Position numbers and translations under genes: made by a program
Shown here: piece after piece, positions 7,546 to 14,265 of the stretch
How positions within the stretch are numbered: position 1 is the stretch's first letter
Layout: every line of letters begins with the position of its first letter
Notes under the pieces: model-generated
What the model saw: the letters and a program-made list of their open reading frames with translations, nothing else
Databases searched by the model: none
Told to the model about the DNA's origin: nothing
Origin: Pullibacteroides sp964436335
GTDB taxonomy: Bacteria > Bacteroidota > Bacteroidia > Bacteroidales > P3
NCBI GenBank assembly: GCA_964436335.1
Contig: CAYTCD010000047.1
Coordinates: 1 to 14,265, forward strand
Direction: 5' to 3'
Length of the DNA stretch: 14,265 nt

Positions 7546-7581
7546 GTCTATAAGTTGTTCTAGTTGAAATCGGTAGTCCCC

Positions 7582-7815
7582 TCAAAACACCACCCCATTA
7601 CCCGGTACGTGCACCCTAAAAGGAATCAGGGCGTTGGCGGCAGCGTAGCGGAGGATGAGGGTGCGGGTGGCGATGGCTTGGGGGCGGTTTGCGTCGTAGC
7701 GGGCGCAGATGGTGGGGGCGGGCAGTTGCAGGGCTCTTCCGTGCATCAGGTCTCCCACAAAAAGCAGGTTGTCGAGTTGATAGGCGGTGTGGCCGGGCGT
7801 GCGTTCACAATCCAA
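7582..7815 (-). pseudogene. C-terminal remnant of an MBL-fold metallohydrolase
   Basis: The translation contains TPGHTAYQLDNLLFVGDLMHG, with the TPGHT and FVGDL motifs that supply late metal ligands (His, Asp) in metallo-beta-lactamase-fold hydrolases, and ends near a normal family C-terminus. The essential N-terminal half with HxHxDH is absent. The frame is closed upstream by TAA at 7824-7822, which is also the stop codon of the MATE gene, so the remnant is in frame with the transporter two codons after its end. There is no ATG; a TTG at 7815 is the only possible start. Roughly 200 or more residues are missing. It is GC-rich like the host genes, so this looks like a deletion in a host gene at the island junction. 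Confidence 0.7.
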
Positions 7816-7821
7816 GTTCCC

Positions 7822-9135
7822 TTATACCACCCGCTTACTCCAAATCCCCATGCTAATCCCGCGCAGGCAGAGGAAGCCGGTTAGGGCCAGCCACATGGCG
7901 TGGTTTTGGAGGAGGGGGCAGAAGCCGTAGAAGAGGGCGAAGAAACCGAGCACGGAGAAAGCCATGGTGAGCAGCATCGCCTTGGAGGCCAGCGAGCCGG
8001 CATAAACCCCGTCCCACAGAAAGGCCGGGAATCCGAGCAGGGTCACCAAGGGAATCCAGAAGAAATATTGGCGGCTGAGGCCGAGAATCTGCGCGTCGTC
8101 GGTAAAGAGCCGCATGATGCCGTCGAATCCGAAGCCGTAGCAGAGCGTGAACGCCAGCCCGATGCCTAAGCCCCACAGAAAGACGTAACGCACCGTTTTG
8201 CGCTTTTCCTGCCGTTCTCCGCTGCCGGTGAATTTGCCGCAGAGCGCCTCCGCCGCGTGCGCAAAGCCGTCCATCGCGTAGGAATAGAAGATAAAGAACT
8301 GGTAGAGCAGCGTGTTCAACACCAGGATTTCACTGCCAAAGCGCGTGGAGCGCGCCGTAAAGAATCCGAACACGGCAATGAGCAGCAGCGTTCGCAAGAA
8401 GATATCCGAATTGACGTTCAGGAAACGCTTCAGGGCTTTGACCTCTGCGATGGCACGCCATCGCACGCGATGGGGCAGTTTTGTCAGCCGTTTGACGGCA
8501 AAGACCGTATAGAGCAACAAGCCCGTGTATTGCGCCAGCACCGTGCCCGTTGCCACGCCGTCGGAACCTAGGTGATATACAAAAATAAAGAGGTAGTTGA
8601 ATCCGATATTGGCCAGATTGATGCAAATGGCCACCCACATGGGCGTTTTGGAATCCTGCATGCCGATAAACCAGCCGGCGTAGGCAAAGGCGGCAATCGA
8701 GGCCGGAGCCGCCCAGATGCGGATGCGGAAATAGCGGGCGGTGGCTTCCGCCAGTTCCGCTTCGGGCGCGGCGGCGGAGAGGGCGATGCGGAGGATGGGC
8801 GTTTGCAGTGCCCACAGCAGTAATCCACCCAAGAGGGCGATGCAAAGCCCCCGGAACAGGGTCACCACGCATTCATCCATACGGTTGGCGCCGTAGGCCT
8901 GTGCCGTAAAGCCGCAGGTTCCCATACGAAGGAATCCCAAGGCCCAATAGATGAAATTGAAGATCATCGCGCCCAACGAAATGGCCCCCATGGCGGTGAG
9001 GCTGTTCATCCGGCCCATCATGGCAAGGTCTATCGCGCCCAGCAGCGGCACGGTGACGTTGCTGATCAGGTTGGGAACGGCCAAGCGCAGAATCTGCCCG
9101 TTCAAGGCACGGGGGGAGAGGGAGGCGGTTTGCAA
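7822..9135 (-). CDS. MATE-family efflux transporter (DinF-like)
   Basis: A 437-aa integral membrane protein with about 12 hydrophobic segments, the usual MATE size and topology of two six-helix bundles. The opening LAVPNLISNVTVPLLGAIDL and the segment FIYWALGFLRMGTCGFTAQA are typical of the DinF-like branch. MATE proteins export cationic or organic compounds across the inner membrane using Na+ or H+ gradients; the substrate cannot be told here. I kept the TTG start at 9135 because no in-frame ATG lies upstream and the first internal Met falls within the first helix. The start lies only about 20 bases beyond the U-tract of the purC terminator, so expression may depend on read-through or on a promoter inside the purC end. 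The stop codon borders the MBL remnant. Confidence 0.85.
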   Translation of the reverse strand: MQTASLSPRALNGQILRLAVPNLISNVTVPLLGAIDLAMMGRMNSLTAMGAISLGAMIFNFIYWALGFLRMGTCGFTAQAYGANRMDECVVTLFRGLCIALLGGLLLWALQTPILRIALSAAAPEAELAEATARYFRIRIWAAPASIAAFAYAGWFIGMQDSKTPMWVAICINLANIGFNYLFIFVYHLGSDGVATGTVLAQYTGLLLYTVFAVKRLTKLPHRVRWRAIAEVKALKRFLNVNSDIFLRTLLLIAVFGFFTARSTRFGSEILVLNTLLYQFFIFYSYAMDGFAHAAEALCGKFTGSGERQEKRKTVRYVFLWGLGIGLAFTLCYGFGFDGIMRLFTDDAQILGLSRQYFFWIPLVTLLGFPAFLWDGVYAGSLASKAMLLTMAFSVLGFFALFYGFCPLLQNHAMWLALTGFLCLRGISMGIWSKRVV

Positions 9136-9155
9136 TGTGCGTGGATTTAAGCGGC

Positions 9156-9187
9156 AAAAAAAAACGCCCCGGCAGGGCAGGGGCGTT
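9156..9187 (-). terminator. rho-independent terminator of purC
   Basis: On the minus strand an 8-bp perfect GC-rich stem, AACGCCCC pairing with GGGGCGTT (plus-strand arms 9180-9187 and 9163-9170), has a 9-base loop and runs straight into a tract of nine Ts (plus-strand As 9156-9164). The stem begins 6 bases after the purC stop codon. Confidence 0.9.
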
Positions 9188-9193
9188 AGAGGA

Positions 9194-10141
9194 TCAGCGG
9201 GTTGCCAGGAATCCGGTTACGTTCTTTTCGATGCGTTCGGAAAGATGCGCCGTGTCGGCTTTCTGGAACTTCAATCCCGTGATATGCTCGTAGAGTTCGA
9301 TATAACGGTCGGAAACCTGTTGCACGAACTCGTCCGTCATTTCGGGCACCTGTTGCCCGGCCTGGCCTTGAAAGCCGTTGCTTATAAGCCATTCGCGCAC
9401 GAATTCTTTGGAAAGCTGGCGTTGCGGCTCGCCCTTGGCCTGGCGTTCCTCGTACCCCTCGGCATAGAAGTAACGCGAGGAATCGGGCGTGTGGATTTCA
9501 TCGATCAGCACAATCTGTCCGTTGCATTTGCCGAATTCGTATTTGGTGTCCACCAGAATCAGGCCTTTTTGGCGCGCCATCTCCTGACCGCGCGCAAAGA
9601 GCGCCAGCGTGTATTTCTCCAGCTGTTCGTAGTCCTCGCGGCTCACTAATCCGAGAGAGAGGATGCGTTCTTTGGAAATATCCTCGTCGTGCCCCACGTC
9701 GGCTTTGGTGGTGGGGGTGATGATGGGGCGGGGCAGCGGGTCGCTCTCCTTCAGGCCGTCGGGCAGTTTCTCGCCGCACAGCTCTCGTTTGCCGGCCTTG
9801 TATTCGCGCCAGGCGTGGCCCGAAAGATAGCCTCTCACCACCATTTCCACCTTGAAGGGTTCGCAGAACTTGCCCACGGTTACCATCGGGTCGGGCGAGG
9901 CGATTTTCCAGTTGGGCAGGATATCGGCGGTGGCGTCCAGAAAGTAGGAGGCAATCTGGTTCAGCACCTGCCCCTTGAAAGGAATCCCCTTGGGTAGCAC
10001 CACGTCGAAGGCCGAGATGCGGTCGGAAACGACCATGGCCAGATACTTGTCGTCGATATTGTAAACGTCGCGGACTTTGCCCGTGTAAAGGCTTTTCTGT
10101 CCGGGAAACTTGAAATCGGTCTTTACCAATGCTTGATCCAT
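9194..10141 (-). CDS. purC: phosphoribosylaminoimidazole-succinocarboxamide synthase (SAICAR synthase)
   Basis: PurC condenses carboxyaminoimidazole ribotide with aspartate, using ATP, to make SAICAR in de novo purine synthesis; cytosolic. The 315-aa product is of the longer bacterial/yeast-like type, as in other Bacteroidota. Family motifs visible: GKVRDVY (residues 21-27), SDRISAFDV (39-47), VVRGYLSGHAWREY, a PLPRPIITPTTK segment and ILVDTKYEFG followed by DEIHTPDSSRY. The ATG is at 10141-10139, 16 bases after the nitroreductase stop, so the two genes are probably cotranscribed. Its 3' end is followed by a strong terminator. No Shine-Dalgarno sequence precedes the start, normal for this phylum. 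Confidence 0.95.
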   Translation of the reverse strand: MDQALVKTDFKFPGQKSLYTGKVRDVYNIDDKYLAMVVSDRISAFDVVLPKGIPFKGQVLNQIASYFLDATADILPNWKIASPDPMVTVGKFCEPFKVEMVVRGYLSGHAWREYKAGKRELCGEKLPDGLKESDPLPRPIITPTTKADVGHDEDISKERILSLGLVSREDYEQLEKYTLALFARGQEMARQKGLILVDTKYEFGKCNGQIVLIDEIHTPDSSRYFYAEGYEERQAKGEPQRQLSKEFVREWLISNGFQGQAGQQVPEMTDEFVQQVSDRYIELYEHITGLKFQKADTAHLSERIEKNVTGFLATR

Positions 10142-10157
10142 GGTCGTATGTGTGTTT

Positions 10158-10919
10158 TTAGTTTTCCATAAAGCCGTTTTCCTTCAGGAACGCCAGCAAT
10201 TTCTGCGAAATGGCCACGTTGTCTTTCTTGGGATAACGTTTCTGCGTAAAGATCTGCGCCAGGTTGGGCAGGTTGTTTTCCTGCAACAGGCGGCGGGTCA
10301 GTTCCGAGCGGTCTTTTTCGGCGAACTGTTGCCGTATCTCTTCATCCGTTTCCCGGCGGTATTTCTCGTAGTGAACCACAGCCTCGAGCGGCAGGCGGTC
10401 GGTGCATTCGGGCTGTTCGTCGGGATAGCCGAGCGTGAGGGTGGTGATGGGCGCCACCCCTTGCGGCATCTCCAGTACCTGGGCTATCTCTTTGGCCATA
10501 TAGAGCGTGGTTCCGAGGTAACAGAGCCCCAGTCCATAGGCTTCGGCGGCAATCGCGAGGTTCTGCGCAAAGAGCATCGAATCCACGCAGCCGCATACGA
10601 ACCACAGAAAATTGTCGTACGATTTTTCCGCCCCGTTGAGGGCGCACCAGCGGTGAAACTTCGCCACGTCGGCGGCCACGGTAAGCACTACGGGCGCCTG
10701 TTTGATCATGGGCTGGTTAAAGTGCAGGGGCGAGAGTTTTTCCTTCATCTCCGCGCTGCGGGTAACCACCACGCTATATACTTGCATGTTGCCGGTATTG
10801 GATGCCCGCGTTCCGGCTTCCAGCACCTGGTCGAGGATTTCTTGGGGAATCTCCCGGTTCTGGTATTTGCGTATGCTGCGGTGGTTGAAAAGGGTTTCGA
10901 GGGTCGCTTGCGGGTTCAT
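10158..10919 (-). CDS. nitroreductase-family flavoprotein (NfsA/FRP-like)
   Basis: A 253-aa FMN-dependent NAD(P)H oxidoreductase of the nitroreductase superfamily. Evidence: the N-terminal HRSIRKY motif (R14, S15, R17) that binds the FMN phosphate, the ASNTGNMQVYSVVV segment, a central hydrophobic helix (FAQNLAIAAEAYGLGLCYLG) and TLGYPDEQP, all in normal order. The length and the C-terminal extension past the YP segment resemble NfsA/FRP-type enzymes. The true substrate may be a quinone, flavin or nitro compound; it cannot be assigned. ATG at 10919-10917; a -7-like element at 10971-10978 lies just upstream. It precedes purC by 16 bases and probably forms an operon with it, which looks like chromosomal coincidence more than a shared pathway. 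Confidence 0.9.
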   Translation of the reverse strand: MNPQATLETLFNHRSIRKYQNREIPQEILDQVLEAGTRASNTGNMQVYSVVVTRSAEMKEKLSPLHFNQPMIKQAPVVLTVAADVAKFHRWCALNGAEKSYDNFLWFVCGCVDSMLFAQNLAIAAEAYGLGLCYLGTTLYMAKEIAQVLEMPQGVAPITTLTLGYPDEQPECTDRLPLEAVVHYEKYRRETDEEIRQQFAEKDRSELTRRLLQENNLPNLAQIFTQKRYPKKDNVAISQKLLAFLKENGFMEN

Positions 10920-10970
10920 GCTAAGAGGATTATGCTGTTAAGGTTGTCCGCTCTGTTTTTTGAGGGTGGA

Positions 10971-10978
10971 CAAAAATA
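10971..10978 (-). promoter_or_regulatory. candidate -7 element for nitroreductase-purC
   Basis: The minus strand reads TATTTTTG, a full match to TAnnTTTG, 51 bases upstream of the nitroreductase ATG. A -33 TTTG at the right spacing is not seen. The position, between the upstream terminator and the first gene of the pair, fits a promoter well. Confidence 0.5.
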
Positions 10979-11076
10979 CGCAAATTATCGTCGCACGCCA
11001 TATCGCGCTATATTTTCTATTCCAGCCTTGGCGCGAATCGGCAAGCATGGAGATTTTGATACATTGCGGATAAAAC

Positions 11077-11107
11077 AAAAAAGGCGACCCCGAGGGATCG
11101 CCTTTTC
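11077..11107 (-). terminator. rho-independent terminator of the pyruvate:ferredoxin oxidoreductase gene
   Basis: The arms AAAAGGCGA (11079-11087) and TCGCCTTTT (11098-11106) pair perfectly over 9 bases, with further C-G pairs toward the loop. On the minus strand the stem is followed by a T tract (plus As 11077-11082). A second hairpin, CGCCGG-AGAA-CCGGCG (11113-11128), lies between it and the stop codon. Confidence 0.9.
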
Positions 11108-11138
11108 CTTATCGCCGGAGAACCGGCGGGAAGTCATG

Positions 11139-14100
11139 CTATTTCTTGGCATTCGTCCAGTCTTCCACGGCAAAGCGCTTGTACTGGTTGTAACGCCACT
11201 GGGCGTTGTCCTGACAGGCCTGGAACAGCTGGTCGGCTTCGGCGGGGAAGAGTTTCTTCAAGGAGTTGAAACGAACTTCGCCGTTGATGAAGTCTTTGAA
11301 CTTGCTCCAATCCGGTTCCTTGCTGTCGAGCTGGAACGGGTTTTCGCCTGCGTCCGCCAAGGCGGGGTTGTAACGCCACAGATGCCAGTAGCCGCATTCC
11401 ACCGCCAGTTTTTCTTCCATCTGGCTGTGACCCATGCCGGCCTTCAGACCGTGGTTGATACAAGGCGCGTAGGCGATGATCAAAGACGGACCCTGATGCG
11501 CTTCGGCTTCACGCAAAGCCTTGAGGTATTGCGCCTGGTTGGCACCCATAGCCACCTGAGCTACATACACGTAGCCGTAGGTCATGGCGATGGCGCCGAG
11601 GTCTTTCTTGCGGATGCGCTTGCCGCTGGCGGCAAACTGCGCGATGGCTCCCACGGGCGTGGATTTGGAAGCCTGGCCGCCGGTGTTGGAGTAAACTTCG
11701 GTATCGAGTACCAGCACGTTTACGTTTTCGCCCGATGCCAGCACGTGGTCCAGACCGCCGTAACCGATATCGTAGGCCCAACCGTCACCGCCGAAGATCC
11801 ATTGCGAACGCTTGATGAGGTATTGGCTCATATCCAAGATGTTCTTGCAGACGGGGCATTGCGTGCCCTTGAGCGCTTCGCGGATTTTGGGGGTAACTTC
11901 CTTGGTCTTTTCGGCGTCTTCGCGGTTTTCGATCCAGAAACGGAACAGTTCCTTGATGTTTTCGGGGCATTTGGCGTCTTCCAAAGCCTGGTTCATGTAC
12001 ATCTGCAGACGATCGCGCATCTGGCGCACCGCCGTAGCCATACCGAGGCCGAATTCGGCGTTGTCTTCAAAGAGCGAGTTGGCCCAGGCCGGACCGCAAC
12101 CGCAGGAATTGGTGCAGTAGGGCGAAGAGGGGAAAGAACCGCTGTAGATAGACGAGCATCCGGTAGCGTTGGCCACCATCATGCGGTCACCGAACAACTG
12201 GGTGATGAGTTTGATGTAAGGCGTTTCGCCGCAACCGGCGCAAGCTCCCGAAAATTCGAACAGAGGCTGTGCGAACTGGCTGTTCTTGACTGACTTGGCA
12301 ACGTCGAGCAAATGAGCCTTGGTGGTGATGTTGTCCACCATGTAATCCCACAGCGGCGTCTGGTTTTCCTGTTCCATGAGCGGGCGCATCACGAGCGCCT
12401 TTTCCTTGGCGGGGCAAACGTCCACGCAGTTGCCGCAGCCCGTACAGTCGAGAACACTTACCTGAACGCGGAACTGCATACCTTCGAATTCCTTGCCGAT
12501 AGCCTTGATGGTGGCCGTGCCGGCGGGCAGGGAGGCCGTTTCCTTTTCGTTCATCACGAAAGGACGGATGGCGGCGTGAGGACACACATAGGAGCACTGG
12601 TTACACTGGATACACTTGCTCGAATCCCAGGCCGGAACGTGGCTGGCGATACCGCGTTTTTCGTATTTGGCGCAACCGGCGGGGAAAGTGCCGTCGGCCA
12701 TATCCTTGAACGCGCTCACGGGCAGGTCGTCGCCCTTCTGGTCGTTCACCACATCCACGATGTTCTTGATGAAATCGGGGCGGACGCCTTCGCGCTTGCC
12801 GATCTTGCCGTCGTCCTGGAGGTTCTTCCAGTCGGCGGGGATTTCCACCTTCACATAATCCGCGCCGCGGTCAACGGCGGCAAAGTTCATGTTCACGATG
12901 TTCTCACCCTTCTTGCCATACGATTTCACGATGGCTTTCTTCATTTCGTCCACTGCCTTTTCGTAGGGAATCACACCCGAAATCTTAAAGAAGGCCGATT
13001 GGAGAATGGTGTTGGTACGGTTGCCCAGACCGATTTCTTCGGCAATCTTGGTGGCGTTGATGATGTAGAAATTGATATCGTTGTCCGCCAGATATTTCTT
13101 CATGGCGTTGGGCAGCTGCTTCTTGGTTTCTTCCACATCCCACCACGAGTTGAGCAGGAAGTTGCCGCCTTTCTTCAGGCCGCGCAACATGGGATATTTG
13201 AAGATGTAGTTGGCCACATGGCAAGCCACGAAGTCGGGCGTGGTCACCAGGTAGGGCGAGTTGATCTTCTTGTCGCCGAAACGCAGGTGCGAGCAGGTAA
13301 AGCCGCCCGATTTCTTACTGTCGTAGGAGAAGTAAGCCTGGCAGTATTTGTCGGTGGTTCCGCCGATAATCTTGATGGTGTTCTTGTTGGCACCCACCGT
13401 GCCGTCGGCGCCCAGGCCGTAGAATTTGCAGGCGTAGGTTCCTTCGGGGCTTGTGTTGATTTCGGGGAGAACCGGCAGCGAAAGATGGGTCAGGTCATCC
13501 ACGATACCCACGGTGAATTTGTTCATCGGTTTGGCCGACTGAACGTTTTCGATAACCGAGAGCATGTGGGCGGGCGTGGTGTCTTTGGAGCTCAGACCGT
13601 AGCGGCCGCAGATCACTTCGGGACGGTTGGCCAGATGGCTCAGCACTTCCACCACATCCAGATACAGGGCTTCGCCTGCCGCACCGGGTTCCTTGCTGCG
13701 GTCGAGCACACACAGACGCTTGGCGGTCTTGGGCAGCACGTTGAGCAAGTATTTGGCGCTGAAAGGACGGAAGAGGTGAACGGTAATCAGACCGATGTTC
13801 TTCTTGCCCTGGGCGGCGAGGTAGTCGATGGTTTCGATCAGCGTGTCGGTAATCGAACCCATCGCCACAATCACGTATTCGGCATTGGGATCGCCGTAGT
13901 AGGTAAAGGGCTTGTATTCGCGGCCCGTCAAAGCCGAAATCTTCTGCATGTAGTCGTTCACGATGTCGGGAACGGCATCATAGTAAGGATTGCAGGCTTC
14001 GCGCGCCTGGAAATAAACGTCGGGGTTCTGCGCCGTGCCGCGCGTTACCGGATGTTCGGGATTGAGGGCGCGGTCGCGGTAGGCCTGCAAAGCGTCGGTA

Positions 14101-14265
14101 TCCACCAAAGCCTTGAGGTCTTCCATATCGAGGGCTTCGATTTTCTGGATTTCGTGCGAGGTGCGGAAACCGTCGAAGAAATGGCAGAAAGGAACACGGC
14201 TCTTGATGGCCGCCAAGTGGGCCACGCCGGCCAGGTCCATACATTCCTGCACCGAGCTGGAGGCC
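11139..14265 (-). CDS. nifJ: pyruvate:ferredoxin (flavodoxin) oxidoreductase, C-terminal ~1040 residues, partial at the right edge
   Basis: The enzyme oxidises pyruvate with CoA to acetyl-CoA and CO2, passing electrons to ferredoxin or flavodoxin; a central cytosolic enzyme of anaerobes. The frame is open to the window edge, so about 150 N-terminal residues are missing. The first codons seen (reading ASSSVQECMDLAGVAHLAA) are internal; the GTG at 14252 is a Val codon. In order there are: the rest of the pyrimidine-binding domain with FFDGFRTSHE, the CoA-binding domain II, the gamma-type domain (GLGADGTVGANKN), two [4Fe-4S] motifs, CIQCNQCSYVCP (about 12580-12616) and CTGCGNCVDVCP (about 12415-12450), and the thiamine-diphosphate domain with CAGCGE and GGDGWAYDIGYGG (about 11755-11795). 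These are the hallmarks of single-chain PFOR (about 1180 aa). It ends with TAG, followed by two hairpins, the second with a T-tract. Confidence 0.96.
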   Translation of the reverse strand, partial: ASSSVQECMDLAGVAHLAAIKSRVPFCHFFDGFRTSHEIQKIEALDMEDLKALVDTDALQAYRDRALNPEHPVTRGTAQNPDVYFQAREACNPYYDAVPDIVNDYMQKISALTGREYKPFTYYGDPNAEYVIVAMGSITDTLIETIDYLAAQGKKNIGLITVHLFRPFSAKYLLNVLPKTAKRLCVLDRSKEPGAAGEALYLDVVEVLSHLANRPEVICGRYGLSSKDTTPAHMLSVIENVQSAKPMNKFTVGIVDDLTHLSLPVLPEINTSPEGTYACKFYGLGADGTVGANKNTIKIIGGTTDKYCQAYFSYDSKKSGGFTCSHLRFGDKKINSPYLVTTPDFVACHVANYIFKYPMLRGLKKGGNFLLNSWWDVEETKKQLPNAMKKYLADNDINFYIINATKIAEEIGLGNRTNTILQSAFFKISGVIPYEKAVDEMKKAIVKSYGKKGENIVNMNFAAVDRGADYVKVEIPADWKNLQDDGKIGKREGVRPDFIKNIVDVVNDQKGDDLPVSAFKDMADGTFPAGCAKYEKRGIASHVPAWDSSKCIQCNQCSYVCPHAAIRPFVMNEKETASLPAGTATIKAIGKEFEGMQFRVQVSVLDCTGCGNCVDVCPAKEKALVMRPLMEQENQTPLWDYMVDNITTKAHLLDVAKSVKNSQFAQPLFEFSGACAGCGETPYIKLITQLFGDRMMVANATGCSSIYSGSFPSSPYCTNSCGCGPAWANSLFEDNAEFGLGMATAVRQMRDRLQMYMNQALEDAKCPENIKELFRFWIENREDAEKTKEVTPKIREALKGTQCPVCKNILDMSQYLIKRSQWIFGGDGWAYDIGYGGLDHVLASGENVNVLVLDTEVYSNTGGQASKSTPVGAIAQFAASGKRIRKKDLGAIAMTYGYVYVAQVAMGANQAQYLKALREAEAHQGPSLIIAYAPCINHGLKAGMGHSQMEEKLAVECGYWHLWRYNPALADAGENPFQLDSKEPDWSKFKDFINGEVRFNSLKKLFPAEADQLFQACQDNAQWRYNQYKRFAVEDWTNAKK

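Larger units (their letters stand above)
260..7560. other. AT-rich accessory segment (candidate genomic/defence island)
   Basis: Base composition drops sharply between about 260 and 7560 compared with the GC-rich genes on the right, and both ends abut genes that have lost their N-terminal parts: an AlbA_2-type ATPase on the left and an MBL-fold hydrolase on the right. The segment holds the 117-aa gene and the four-gene operon. I find no integrase, transposase, tRNA or convincing direct repeat at its ends, so the mechanism of acquisition is not visible; an older insertion with deletion of the flanks is possible. The left boundary is less certain because the AlbA_2 fragment may itself be cargo. 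Confidence 0.5.

Noticed and set aside
256..7552. GTCTAT at both island ends (259-264 and 7546-7551) as a possible attachment-site direct repeat
   Set aside because: Six bases is well within chance, no integrase is present, and the flanking bases do not extend the match.
7564..7884. Plus-strand open frame of 106 codons over the MBL remnant
   Set aside because: Gly/Val-rich low-complexity translation opposite a remnant with recognisable MBL motifs; a shadow frame.
8951..9649. Plus-strand open frame of 232 codons across the MATE start, terminator and purC
   Set aside because: It spans two real minus-strand genes and the purC terminator and has no recognisable domain; a shadow frame.
10140..12293. 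Long plus-strand open frame of 717 codons opposite the nitroreductase and PFOR genes
   Set aside because: It is antisense to two well-conserved genes in GC-rich DNA, where opposite-strand frames stay open by codon bias. Its translation shows no family motif.

Overview
The window looks like part of a Bacteroidota chromosome, most likely a GC-rich Bacteroidales of the Alistipes/Rikenellaceae type; the genus is a guess. Reasons: a long (315-aa) PurC and a single-chain pyruvate:ferredoxin oxidoreductase, no Shine-Dalgarno-like leaders before the start codons, and upstream elements that match the Bacteroidota -7 consensus TAnnTTTG. Base composition splits the window in two. The right part (about 7575 to the end) is GC-rich (row 12001-12060 is 39/60 G+C). 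The middle (about 260 to 7560) is AT-rich (row 4201-4260 is 21/60). The first 258 bases are intermediate (row 1-60 is 33/60).

Left edge (1-258, minus): the ATPase-like part of an AlbA_2/RecG-like protein. It lacks its usual N-terminal domain and runs off the window. Then 261-614 (minus) encodes an unrecognised 117-aa protein, with a candidate -7 element at 658-665. A 235-bp divergent intergenic region follows.

Core of interest (849-7496, plus): four tightly packed genes, with gaps of 2, 5 and 8 bases. They encode a NurA-like nuclease, a HerA-like hexameric ATPase, an Hsp90/GHKL-type ATPase with a coiled-coil tail, and a 703-aa radical SAM protein. NurA plus HerA is a known DNA-end-processing pair. 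Adding an Hsp90-like ATPase and a radical SAM enzyme in one operon is not a composition I can match to any named defence system. Its position on an AT-rich segment between two truncated genes fits a transferred accessory or defence locus. A role in phage or plasmid defence, or in nucleic-acid modification and processing, is inference.

Right junction (7497-7821): a short AT-rich spacer with a weak inverted repeat, then an N-terminally truncated metallo-beta-lactamase-fold remnant (minus), in frame with the stop codon of the next gene. 

Housekeeping block (minus): a MATE transporter (DinF-like), purC with its own terminator, a nitroreductase 16 bases upstream of purC, then the C-terminal ~1040 residues of pyruvate:ferredoxin oxidoreductase (nifJ/por), which enters from the right edge and ends at a strong terminator. 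I see no tRNA, rRNA, CRISPR array, integrase or insertion sequence in the window.
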